DNA from: Phytophthora sp. 'mugwort'
Lineage: Eukaryota; Oomycota; Peronosporomycetes; Peronosporales; Peronosporaceae
Length of the DNA: 64,000 nt
Reading direction: 5' to 3'
NCBI GenBank assembly: GCA_033558025.1
Contig: JAUCEF010000006.1
Span: 2,418,001-2,482,000 of the forward strand
Below are positions 34,530 to 45,133 of the stretch, piece by piece. The notes below the pieces were generated by a model, which was not told the DNA's origin, made no database searches, and saw nothing but the letters and a program-made list of their open reading frames with translations. The stretch's first letter is position 1. Each line of letters begins with the position of its first letter. The position numbers were made by a program, and so were the translations under genes.

Positions 34530-35593
34530 ATGAGGACCAAGAAGACAGACTGCTTTCAGAAGAAACTGCGCTGCGATAAAGCTTATTTCCTTCGTATCAA
34601 CAAGGACGTGGAGATTATAATGGACCGCCTGCCTGCAGCTAATAATGAGACGCGTCTGATTAAACCGGTCGCTCTAACTATGAATTACCTAGCTGTAGGG
34701 AGAACGATGGACCAAGCAGCAAGTGTGATGGGGTCTCACGGCCCCGTGCAGTAATAAACGAGATTCTCAAAGTGCTCGTCAAAATGGCCAAGCAGAATAT
34801 CATCATACCCAGCCCAAAAGAGCAAGTTGCCGTGGAGGAAGGTTCGAAGCGGTTGCTGGGTTTCCCGGGGTCGTTGGTGCTATCGATGGAGCTTTCATTA
34901 AATCCCACGACCCCGGGATTTTGAAGGCTGGTACTGTACTGTCGCAAGGGCTTCCTTGCTGTCAACGTCCAAGCGATCGTAGACCACGGAGGGGCATTTT
35001 CTTCGCTATCCATCCGTGCTGGTTCGAACAAATAACCAGTCATTATGGAACGGATCGGGTGTCCGAAAACGGTAAGGCGTCGCTTTATTATTGGAATATG
35101 TTCAATCTGTTCCTCATTATGCGTTTCATTTTCTACCTTGGCGTCGTACATCCCTCCGGGCAAGCATCTCCTCGGCGACGCCGGTTACAAGCTGTGGGTT
35201 CATCTTTTAACTCTGCTTCCCGAGCATGAAGCCGCCGAGGACCAGCGCAAGCGCACCTATAACTATAGGCACTCACGCACAAGAATCACTGTAGAAGGCG
35301 CCTTCGGGAAGCTCAAGAACAGTTTTCAGATATTGCTAGGTAAACTTGAGCAGAAGTCCTCCAAGACAATCTGCAACGTGATCGTCGGCTGTGTTTTGTT
35401 GCACAACCTGCTCATAATGCTGGGCGACAGCTACCAAGTGTCGCCACATGATCCGCTCCGCCTAGAACCCAGAGCGCGCGTTGAGGAAGATCTTACGGAC
35501 CCGGAACAGCCACTTTCGCACGAACAAGGTATCATGAAGCGCAATGACATTGCAGATATCTTTGCGGGTCTGTTCCAAGCGAATCGATCATAG
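34530..35593 (+). pseudogene. Harbinger DDE transposase (HARBI1-like), frame-broken
   Basis: The pieces in order are ALTMNYLAVGRTMDQAASVM (helix-turn-helix), GVVGAIDGAFI around 34866-34898 (first Asp), a middle part with CRKGFLAVNVQAIVDHGGAF, and a long intact C-terminal frame from 35045 with GKHLLGDAGYKLW and SRTRITVEGAFGKLKN. The last motif carries the terminal Glu. The fold is DDE_Tnp_4. Frame changes near 34750, 34920 and 35040 prevent a full-length product, although the catalytic residues remain. Confidence 0.8.
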
Positions 35594-35630
35594 TGTATTC
35601 CCATATTGTTAGTGTGTCATGGCAATTACG

Positions 35631-36580
35631 CTACTGCATTTTGCTCGCAAGCAGTTCTCGCAGTAGTTGCAGCTGCACTTGCTGGAACTGCCGAGTTTTC
35701 TCACGCTGCGCGGCCATCGCACGTGCCTGCTGCTGCATGGCGGTAGTCAGCTGCTGCAGGTGATCCCCACCCACCGACGCTGCATTCATGGAAGCAGCAA
35801 CGGCCTCCATGCCCGTTTGAAGAGCGTTGGCCAGCTCCATAACTGGTTGCAGTTTTCCTTTCGCTGGTGAAGTCGTTTTGTTTATACCCGTATCTGCTAC
35901 ACCAGCGTCTTCCGTACCGTCGTCCTCAAGATTAGTATCCAGCAACACTTCTCCACTCAGCCCCACTCGCAAAGCGAAAGTGTCGTTTAGAACAGACCAT
36001 AAACCCTCGTCAACAACAAATGGTTCACTGGTGTTATTTCGCTTTGTCACCGCTCATGCCTTCCTTTCCGATACATGCACTCCCTTTCCGATACTTCTGA
36101 AAGAGCTCGTACCAGACAGCATACATTAGCTGTTAGAGCACGACCTGGCAGAGTAGTTTAGTATGTCCGTACCTGCGCCTGGCTGGTGACGACGCCCTGC
36201 GACTGCGACAGAGCGCTCGCAAACTGCTGCCAAGCCAGCGCCTTCTTCGTCTTGGTGTCAGCAGACTCCAGGCGGCGCTTTGCACCCTCTTCGAAGCGGA
36301 GGCGGAGCATCTCCGCCACCATCGCGTTGATCCACTTGAGCCGCTGGACTACTTTTGCCTTCTTTGAAGTTTCCGGCGCACGATGGGCTCCGCGCTTCGT
36401 CGCAGCGCCGGCCGACTGTAGAACAGTTACGGTGGTGGCGGCGTGGGTTTCTTGTCCAACAGCACCGACTGGTGTTGCCTCAGCCGTGGCTGCTTCGGTC
36501 CCGGTGTTCCAAACAGGTGCGGTGAATACCGGCGCCGCGCTTCCTAGCACGGTAGAAGCCCCCATGCCAGATAGCTCCAT
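35631..36580 (-). CDS. Harbinger Myb/SANT-like accessory protein, two exons
   Basis: The first part from ATG 36580 has a Ser/Ala/Thr-rich leader. A Myb/SANT-like domain follows (KVVQRLKWINAMVAEMLRLR, KKALAWQQFASALSQSQG) and ends at a GTACGG donor near 36173. The second part, to the stop at 35631, has SEPFVVDEGLWSVLNDTFAL, an acidic stretch and a Gln-rich coiled coil (QLTTAMQQQARAMAAQREK). In Harbinger elements this partner binds the element ends and helps bring the transposase into the nucleus. The internal acceptor is not settled, and one in-frame stop near 36054 may mean it is also decaying. Confidence 0.65.
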
Positions 36581-36822
36581 CGATGCGTGTTAGGGAAACA
36601 CTGGTACTGAATTGGAAGCGCTGGTGAGCGCGACGAGAACCATACAAACTCGACGTATGGCTCCCAAGCGAGCAACACTTGGACAACACCTGGAACCCGG
36701 CACGGTTTGCGCTGGCACCTCGGAGGCTTTGCACCGCCAATCTTACCCCGCCGAATTTTGATATCGCGACAGGCTGTGCCCTCACTTGAACAAGGGCCTA
36801 AGCGTCTGAGGCAAGTGTAATA

Positions 36823-38401
36823 CCGCAAAAGTCTGATAGATCTGGCACCCTGAAAGATGGCAGTGGTGAACTCGCCTGTATCAAGAACTAACCAATCAGT
36901 GCGCTTTTTGCATTAGACCACCTTGTTTTGGAACGATGTGGTCCACACATATTATGTGTCTACACAACAATTTCCGTGGTGGAGACCACCACAATCGGGA
37001 AAGTGTTCGGAGGCGGCCCGAAAGAAAAGAATGGTCCGGCCTTCACGAAAGAAGATTCGATAGTATCTGCCTTGATAGTTTGTAGAGTGTGCATGGAGCG
37101 CTAAAATATATTGTAGCGGCGTCCCCAGGCTTTACGTGGCGGTGGGCGGTTTGAGTAGAGCGCGGTGTAACGGGCTTGGACACTGCTTTTAAAAGGCGAC
37201 ATGACTCCCACGTCAAGAGGCTGTGCCACAGACGTGCAGCCGACAGGAACATACAGCGTGTAGGTACCCATTTCAGCAAGCCGTTGCCGCACCGCGGCAC
37301 ATTTGTGTATTTTCAGGCAGTCCAGGATGAGCACACTGGGTCCGTTTACCTCGTACTGCCACACCTTGTCGATCCACTCTAGCATGACGCGCTCGTCGAA
37401 CCACGTTTTCTTTTGCACCGAAAAAACGTGGCGACCACCGGCTCACAGTAGGTCTCCACTTCATTGTACACATCATTGTCCGGCTCACCCGCAAACACAA
37501 AGTGTGGTGGCAGCATGCGGCCGTCTGCATACACAAGCAGCGCGGTCGTGCATCGATAACTGCCCTTGCCGCCGCCATTAGCAGGAACGCGAGTCACGCC
37601 GACGAAATGCACCGTCGTCTTGGAGCCCACGTCACAGTAAATAGCGGTCTGGTCCATGTTGTAGAGCACATAAGGCGGCGGAGTTGCAGTCACAGCGTCC
37701 ACGAAGTGGTCTATTAGCACTTGGTTACCTTGCACGCAAAAGTATCACGCAGTGACAGCAGCTCCGCCTGCTTCTTGCGACCCCAATGCGATATGCGTCG
37801 GATGGTGAGCCCATTTCGCCGCATGAACTTGCTGCACCACGACTTTCTAGCGGTAGCCGTTTTCTCGTCGATGAATCCCGGCAATAGTACCATACACTGC
37901 GCAATAGTACAGTCCATCGACACAGGTCTCTCCTCACGCCGCTCCTCTTTGATCCAGCCACGAATCTCGTCGTCTATACCCATGTACCCATTGACGGCGA
38001 AATGCGACCACTACCACCCACAGTCAACTTCTTGGCACGCTTTTTGTCTCGGACAGCTAACTTCATCGTTTCATACTGGCGCTCCCAGTACTGAAAGACC
38101 GCGAAAAATCTCGCCCCTGGCAGAAATTCACTCGAGTTTCACCTGACGTAGTGAAGGCTTCCACTGTTTTGATCTTGAATTCGATGGTATGGGCAAGCTT
38201 AGTGCGGTGCGGAGGCATTTCGCGAATGGCGGCAAACGCTCCCGCCAAATCTGTCTACCTAGTTTTGAAAACCGCTGACGTCCAACCACCTTGTTACGCA
38301 ATTCCGATTGGCCAATGAGCAACAACCTTCAATTTCTGAAAGACTTGGCACCCGCCAAATGTGATTTAGAGAAGGGTGCCAAATCTATCAGACTTTTGCT
38401 G
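36823..38401. mobile_element. pogo-type DNA transposon, element C (1,579 bp)
   Basis: The ends are CCGCAAAAGTCTGATAGATC on the left and the inverted CAGCAAAAGTCTGATAGATT at the right, both flanked by TA (36821-36822 and 38402-38403). The inner parts share TGGCACCCT. It sits 21 bp beyond the Harbinger element's target duplication. The termini differ from elements A and B. Confidence 0.87.
37101..38218 (-). pseudogene. pogo/Tigger transposase with DD35D triad, frame-broken
   Basis: From ATG 38218 the N-terminus is MPPHRTKLAHTIEFKIKTVE. After frame changes the protein continues with RKSWCSKFMRRNGLTIRR (the CENP-B-type second DNA-binding helix), VLYNMDQTAIYCDV (first Asp), VLILDCLKIHK (second Asp) and VPVGCTSVAQPLDVG (third Asp). 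The second and third Asp are 35 residues apart. All three catalytic residues survive, so the inactivation looks recent: it rests on a few frameshifts, one of them near 37400 between overlapping frames. Confidence 0.82.
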
Positions 38402-38829
38402 TACTTTGTGTTAATCGGTCCCCCCGGTGGGAGGGCTCTCAGGGTACCCCCCCCCCCTCCTGGATCTAATGGAGCACTCCTGAGTGCTAAATCGTTTTTT
38501 TTTAGTAAAGTGTCTGTTTTTCCGTATGGATTATGAATTATCGATTTTTAGATGCCCAAACCCAAAGTTAAAAGTGTGTCGGATACTACACAGGTTTTAC
38601 GGTATATGACCGCTTTCCGGCGAATTAGAGTTTCACCCAATCCACACGCGGTAAGGATTTAGCTGTCGATTACTCAAAAATCAATTCTATGCAACTTCCA
38701 AGTTAGGAAGTATCAACCAATGAACGGCCACAAAAGTATTTTGAACGAAGGGACTTGGCGGCAAAACCCTTGGTCTCCATTAGCAGAGAGAACCTTAACC
38801 GAGACTGCAGCTTCCCCCCTCCCCCTCAC
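38402..38829. other. Spacer and promoter region of the chromodomain gene
   Basis: A 428-bp region. It holds a C run at about 38449-38458 and the isolated terminus-like repeat at 38579-38608, then AT-rich sequence leading to the chromodomain gene. An alternative in-frame ATG at 38755 would extend the gene by 25 residues. Confidence 0.4.
38579..38608 (+). repeat. Solo copy of the 33-kb terminal repeat
   Basis: GGATACTACACAGGTTTTAC plus GGTATAT matches, in opposite orientation, the right arm at 33590-33614 of the MITE-like element. It lies about 220 bp upstream of the chromodomain gene, so it may be a transposon end retained in its promoter. Confidence 0.55.
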
Positions 38830-40503
38830 ATGTCCCGTGCTCCCGACGAGATGCCGACCGACATTGAACGCATCGTAGACCGCAAGATCATTAAGCAACG
38901 TGTGCACTACTTTGTGGTCTGGAAGGATTTTGGAGAGGAGAATAACACCTGGTACGGACGACATTAAGTCCAACTCAACATGTTTTTTTTAGTTTATTAA
39001 CCAAAGCTATCACGATCTTAATGCATCATCCTAATGATACAGGGAGAGCCGCATTGACTTGATGGCCGATGGCTATTCGGATGTCATCAAGCGCTTCGAA
39101 GAGCGTACGTAGTGGCTACAAAACGTGCAATGGCGCTTGAAGCACAACGCGTATTTCTTACTATTTATTACGTCTTATTTTACTACTGCTCAGAACGCAA
39201 GAAGGAGTCGGGAGGCTCGACGCCTCGCGGCCGCAGCCCCGGCCGCTCGACGTCCAAGAGCCCGCGCAGGAGCAAGAGCCCTGGACGCAGTCCTGGCCGT
39301 TCTAGGGGACGCCGTAGTCGCTCGCGCAGCGCCTCGGTGAGCCGCAAGCTGTCGGTGAGCAACAACCATGACGAGAAGAAGGAGAGAAAGGAAAAGGAGA
39401 GTCCCGTGAAGGGCACGACGACCCCGCGGCGACGCAAGAGCCCGAGCAACAATGAGAACAACGATGTGAAGGAGTTCACGAGACGCCGATCTACCAGGAA
39501 ACATGTTACGACAGAGACGTCGTCCTCGACGCAGTTTGTGTCTCGTCTGGATGAGGAGGACGATTCGTTGCTGCTGCGATCGACCATTGCGGCGCTAGCC
39601 CCGCAGGTTCGGGAGATGGCTCCTCCTGCTCCCTTAGCGGCGGAGACCGATGTGCACAAGAAGTTGGTGACGCTGTCGTATGAGGAGGACGAAGAGTCAG
39701 GTGTGCTGCTGAAGCCGCAGAGCACCAAGGAGGCCACGAATTCCGAGTCTAGCGCGACTGTCAGCCCTGTTCATGAGCACGCTAGCCCCACACAGAACGG
39801 AATGCTTGCCAAGATGGTGGAGAGAGGCTACCTTGCGTCGCTCTTGAGTGTAGCGGCTGTGGTAGGCTCTCTAGCGGCGAGCCAGATAGTGCCGCATGAG
39901 GTTGACGAGGGCACTGAGCTGTGGCGGAGATGGCTATCATTCCTTACTCCTGTTGTAGCGCTCCTGCTTTTCTTCCACCAGAAGGATGCTCGCGCTTCGG
40001 CAAAGTGGGTGGCCACTGGGCTGGCGTGGCGTGCTGCTGCTGAGCTTCTGCTGTTGATCGGTGCCACTCCACGTGAATTCGAGATGATGGTTGCAGGCTC
40101 GGCCGTTATCGCTAACGTGTCGCTACTCATTGCTCTCATATCCATTCTTCGCAACGGTGAACACGAGCAGTCCAAGTCCACGCTTGTGCTTCTGATGACT
40201 GGCGTTTCGGCGCTCTTCCTTTCAGACAGGTGAGTTATTGCTCTTAGATACCTTGCGATGAATATTTCCTTAGGTTTAACGTGATTTTCTTGTCCATCAG
40301 CTGGGTGGTCTCGACTGAAAACTCCGAGTTGGAATCGCGTGTTATTCTCATGTCAATGGCCGTTGTGAGTATAACTTCTAAGAGTTCATTATCACTGACG
40401 AGAGGACGCATCAAACGACTTACTGGTGCCTATCTTTCTGCATGTCTAGTTGACAATTGCGCTGTCGCCGATGCCGACGGTATCTTCAGAGGATGAAGAT
40501 TAG
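38830..40503 (+). CDS. Chromodomain, SR-rich, multi-pass membrane protein (candidate inner nuclear membrane protein)
   Basis: Five exons join in phase: 38830-38951, 39043-39104, 39194-40229, 40301-40364 and 40450-40503, giving about 445 residues. Residues about 10-61 are a chromodomain (DIERIVDRKIIKQRVHYFVV, WKDFGEENNTW across the first intron, YSDVIKRFEER), which normally binds methylated histone lysines. Residues 63-165 are basic with SPGRS/RSRSRS repeats resembling SR-kinase targets. Residues about 273-436 contain six hydrophobic segments (near 273-294, 307-323, 333-351, 358-379, 390-405 and 418-436), and the protein ends SSEDED. A chromatin reader, SR tract and membrane helices in that order mirror the lamin B receptor, which uses a Tudor domain instead. 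Function is inferred. The small exons strongly support a real gene rather than a Gypsy chromodomain. Confidence 0.8.
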
Positions 40504-40745
40504 GATAGGGCGCCTCATAGTCACCCTCGACGCTGTAATTAGGATTGTTCTTGTTTTTTTTTCCGCTGGCTTCATTCCGAGGCAGCTTTGTCGCTGCTAT
40601 ATGAATTTTATGATCTTCGCTGATGCCTGCTAACTGTGTTAGATCCATTATCTTCTACATTTGCAGAGCTTGGGATAAAGAGGCTTACCGTACGTGTGCC
40701 ATAGCATTTTGTTACCCGTTTGTATTATCAACCTCTGCCGATAGA

Positions 40746-43700
40746 TTACTCTAGGGATAGTGCCAAGTGCAGCGTCTTGATCAGTAGCTGCTGGCTTTGA
40801 ATGCTCACGACGGAGTCGACATCACCCTCGCGGTGAACGAGCTCTCGAATGACCTCAATCGTCAGACCTGCCGTACTGCGAGATCCATGCATCTGGTGCT
40901 CGAGTCGCGGTGCATACTCCTTCATAGCCTTGTAGAGTAGCGTTTGACGCATGAGCGACTCCAGCTTTTCCTCATTCACACCCGCAGAAGATTCAGCCGC
41001 CAGGTTGTCCCATAATTCCCCGTCATCAACAATGCACGATCGCCACACACCAGCACGCATCTCTTCGTACTCTTCGCTCGACAGTTCAGTTACTAGTGTC
41101 TCCAGCGCCTCGAGCGCCATCAAGAAAATGTTGACTCTGTTGGTACATGAGAGATAAAGTGAGTACAGCGTCACGCATAACTCCATCTATAAGCTTCACA
41201 CTCTACCTCATGGGGTCATCCTTGTCGGTGGAAAGAGCTGACGACAAGCAAGCGTGAACCAATTCTTCCGGTAATAAAGGCTGCGGATTAACAGGCTCCT
41301 TCAATGGCAACTGCAGTAGCAACTCATGAATTTTACCGCGGATAAGCTGCGTGCAAACACAAAAATACGGTAAATACTTTTTTCTCACTGACGATATGAC
41401 AACCAACACAACGTACCTCATGGTTGATCTCCTGAACCCTCTCAGGGTGAGACAGAGTGGGGGATGCCAAGGCAGCGATTTTGGCAATACCAGCCATCGT
41501 CTTGCGCTTCGGTAACGACCGTTGTTCGCCTTTGGCTTCACGCAGTGCAAGTGTCGCGACCTGGTCATACCGCTCGATAGAAACTGCAGTCAGCCAGCAG
41601 TACTTCCTCAAATGCTCACGGCTCTTCATAAATTTATGCAGTGATGGTGCAAAAATCTGCGAGTGCGCCAGCAAATACGCCATCATTGTCGCGTTAGCTT
41701 CTTGGTTGCCCTGTGTCCATGGATTCCGAACTTCGCCATTGTACCAGCGGAAAATAAAGTCATCAAAGCCCTCGTGTTTCTTGCAGTACGACTCCAACCT
41801 CTTTGACGCGGGGCTCTTGGGCAATTTGCCAAGGACACAATCCAGCTTGGACAGGTTCTCCGAGTCTTCAACAAAAACCAAGAAGACCATGCCTTCAAAG
41901 TACGCGTACTTCTCGCAGAGTTCGACACATTGGCTGAACAGCTCTGCCCGCTTCCGCGTGACAGCGCCATCTTGATCGAAGTCAACTGCGATGTCACTTT
42001 CTTGAGATGGGGTTTGAGTTGCGAGGTATACTAAGGGGTTCAGGGTTGCACGCTTCGTAAATGATTCCTCTTTGCGCAGCTCATCTGCTTCTTCGCTTGA
42101 AGCAAGACGGATAAACCGAGCATAGTCGTCAAGCAGGACAGTTCCTAGCCTCTGAATCTGATCCATGAGCTCGAACACTTCGTTGTACTGCCAGCGAATC
42201 GGCTTGTCAGTTGATCCTTGCGAGTATCCAGCGAGATCAGACAACCGCGAGATTTGAGTCGCCACCACTTCGCGCACCTGACGAGTAAATGTCCAACTTC
42301 CGGTCGCCGCAAAGCTGGCAGCAGCGCTTTGCACAGGCGTGCAGAGCATACTGAGCATCGCACAGCCGCTTTCAAGCAGAGCGTACAGATATGTAGGGTC
42401 ACTCTCGCCAATAGAGGTCGCTAGGATCTGCACTTCGTCACTTAACAGTTGGAAAAGCTCCGCAATCTTGCTTACTTCACAATAGAATACATCAAACGAG
42501 TTGTAGCCCGCAAGACGAAGCTGCTCCTTCTGGTAGCCGCGCTTCTCCACCGTCTTCTCAATCGCGTGAAGAAGAAACTTTCCGGTTAGCCGGCGCTGAA
42601 GTTGTTGCACTTCTGACAAAGTTTCATCCTCTGCAGAACTCGACGATAGAATCGACGATTGGAATTTGCTCAGAGCAATCGCAGCATGCAGCTTCTCTTC
42701 GTTTTCTATCAAATGGCGCTTCAACTCATCCGAGTTTTCAATAAAATCCCAGACCGACGCACAGCGGCGCTGCAGAAACTCCATAAAAGCGCCATGACGA
42801 TTCTTCTTTTCTTCCAATTGGTACCGCACCAGCTTGGGTGTGACCGCAGAAATATCCGCCTCCCTCTTTTGTTCATCAGTCTTTGATAAGGTTTCGTCGC
42901 TTCCTTCTTTCTCCCAGCGCAGTCCGGACGACGACTTGGCATCCAAAATCTGGAAATCTACAGACACAGCAGCCTGTGCCACGGATCCCACATCCCTCGA
43001 GTTCACGAGCAACGCGGACGCCGAGGTCGGGTCATCGTGGAAGTGCGACAATATCAAACGAACGTAGTCCTCCACACTCAAGTTCTCGCCCAAAAAGTGA
43101 GACGATTCACTCGTGAAACAGCTCGCTTCGTCACGTCTCCGGCGTGTCCTCTCCACAGACGCCTCAGATGGAACTGGAGCCGCTACACGCTCCAGTTTCT
43201 GCATATCCGATGCCGTAGCTACACAAACTGACCCTCTCGGTGACTTCACATCTTCGTCTATCAACAAGAATGACACTGATCCCTTCACAGCAGTATTGTC
43301 GAACGCACTCTGGTCTACGCGAGCTCCAAACGCTAGAGCCAGTCGGCCCTGAGCACCTTGAAGCGGGAACACAGCCGACCGCACACTAGTCTGTCCAGCT
43401 TGCGGTAAAATGACGGTAGAAAACTGGATCGGCTGCATGTGCGTCCAAACGAGATACAGAGCACCACGGGTAATGGAAAAGCTTTCAACCTCAAAGAACC
43501 GACTGGCAGTATGCTCATCAAATGCCGGCTCAAAGTCGAGTATACACGCCCACTCCAGCTCGGGCGGAGCATCCTCATCTATAACTGTGAGTGCGAACTG
43601 GAACAGCCCGTACTTGACCTTTGCATTGGTGCCAGCCCGTGACGAGGAACACACAAACGCAACCAGCAACGAAAAGCAGATCTCCCGTACGTAAGGCATC

Positions 43701-44824
43701 GAAACAACGTACACTTTGGCCAAATGGCCATCCGGAAAGTTGTCACTAAAGTACGTGATCGCCACGCGACTAGCATCAAAATGCCACCGAGAAATACACG
43801 AGCAATCCATCACGTCTTCAGTGTTAAACGTACGTCGTTCCAGCATGCCGTCCTGGAACAACACCAACATATCCGACGTCTCGTTTACTTCTGCTCCACT
43901 GCTGCTCATCGACGTTGTATCACCCATTGACGACGGCAGCACTCTCAAGTACCTGATCGGCTGGTTCACATCCAGTTCTCCGCCATCCGCTCCAGATCTC
44001 GACGCCGTCGAAGAGAAAAAAAACTGCGACACGGACCTGGTGATCCCCGACAAGAAGCCGGCACTCTGCTTCTCAAAGGCTCGAACGCGAATCCGTCGAT
44101 CTTCCACCGCCACCTCCCATACATTTCCTTGATTACTCCAGCACACGAGTCCTGTGGCATCGTCTTGGATCTCTTCGTCCTGCACTTCTCCTGGCGCCGC
44201 CACCGTGGTCGCATTTGGATCTGTAGTCACTTCTTCATTAATTGCAAGGGGGATCTGCACGCTGAGTGGTACACTCTCATAGGGAAGCTCGATATCCTCC
44301 CAAAAGAGTACGATACCGCTCTTGCCCACTATCATGAGGCTAAGACTCTGGCTGTAGAGCGCGAAGAGGAAAGGGTGCAGCACCTCGTCAGGCTCCAGCT
44401 CGTCTGGTAGCTGCAGGGCGACTACCTTTCCCCGGTCCTGCTGCCATAGTAGCACCTTGGTGCGGAGTGGGAAGACAAAGTACGGGACCCATTGACGGCC
44501 GCTGCGGTGCCGCGCTGAGGGGACCGACGCCCTGCAGCAACGCACCTGGTGTCGCTGATGAAGTGGCAGTTGTGGCCACTCCTTGCGCACTTCCTCCAGC
44601 ACTTGGGGCGGAAGACTCGCGCCCTCCACGATGGTGCAGCTGCGCGTGTCCACCAGCAGCGACGCGCTCTCCTCCGTGTCCGCCTCGCTGCCCGAGCGCG
44701 GCGCGTACAGCGCGTCCCAGTGCTCCAGACGCTGGCGCTTGCTGGCGCTCAACGCGTCGGCCGAGAGCAGCCCCGTGCCCACGCGCTTGGACGGCACCTC
44801 GACGAACTTGCGGGCGCGAAACAT
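40746..44824 (-). CDS. NUP133: Nup133-like nuclear pore protein
   Basis: Three exons, 44824-41417, 41346-41207 and 41136-40746, join in phase to about 1,312 residues, somewhat longer than animal Nup133. The N-terminal half looks like a beta-propeller of the Nup133/Nup155 type. It includes LVCWSNQGNVWEVAV and the loop GFLSGITRSVSQFFFSS, which resembles the membrane-curvature-sensing loop region of Nup133. The C-terminal half is alpha-helical (LLESGCAMLSMLC, FELMDQIQRLGTVLLDDYAR) and ends in a helical stack with ALEALETLVTELSSEEYEEM. Nup133 belongs to the Y-complex scaffold of the pore. It converges on the chromodomain-membrane gene with 242 bp between. Confidence 0.78.
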
Positions 44825-45133
44825 GCTCCAAGCTTTTTCCTCTCTGCCCGGTCGTCCACTCAGATAGTGGATTTCTCAAAGTTGATTGATTGAAGGTTTG
44901 CCTAAATTAATATTGTAACAATGTTACATTGGACCAAAACTGGCCAAAAGATACTTCAAGAGATTCAAAAGGTTGCTGTTGTGTCACTTGATAGATGCCG
45001 TCGCTCACTGCCAATAAATACGTCTACAGTGTCCTAGCGCTGTATTTGCGAGCACTAGTGAGGAACTATGCTATCAAAACCCTGCTCAAGTAACAAATTT
45101 GAATCAGCACATTGGGCTGGTTGGTCCTGTAGA
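44825..45133. other. Spacer between the nucleoporin and scaffold genes
   Basis: This 309-bp AT-rich spacer holds the nucleoporin promoter and the 3' end of... the neighbouring nucleoporin and the scaffold are both on the minus strand, so it is the nucleoporin's upstream side and the scaffold's downstream side. No gene seen. Confidence 0.4.

Larger units (their letters stand above)
34184..36798. mobile_element. Complete PIF/Harbinger element (2,615 bp) with TAA target duplication
   Basis: The left end is GGCACTTGTTCAAGTCA and the right end, inverted, is GGCCCTTGTTCAAGTGA. Both are flanked by TAA (34181-34183 and 36799-36801), the three-base target duplication typical of PIF/Harbinger. Inside are the two expected genes, tail-to-tail: a frame-broken DDE transposase on the plus strand and a Myb/SANT-like protein on the minus strand. 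Its target was an older pogo relic. Confidence 0.85.

Noticed and set aside
39112..40233. Separate SR-membrane gene starting at ATG 39112
   Set aside because: The residues before the acceptor at 39193 are intron-like. The two upstream exons join in exact phase to complete a chromodomain, so the downstream start is less likely.
41457..44893. Numerous plus-strand frames of 60-170 codons opposite the nucleoporin gene
   Set aside because: They lie antisense to a well supported 1,136-codon exon, have low-complexity composition and match no family.
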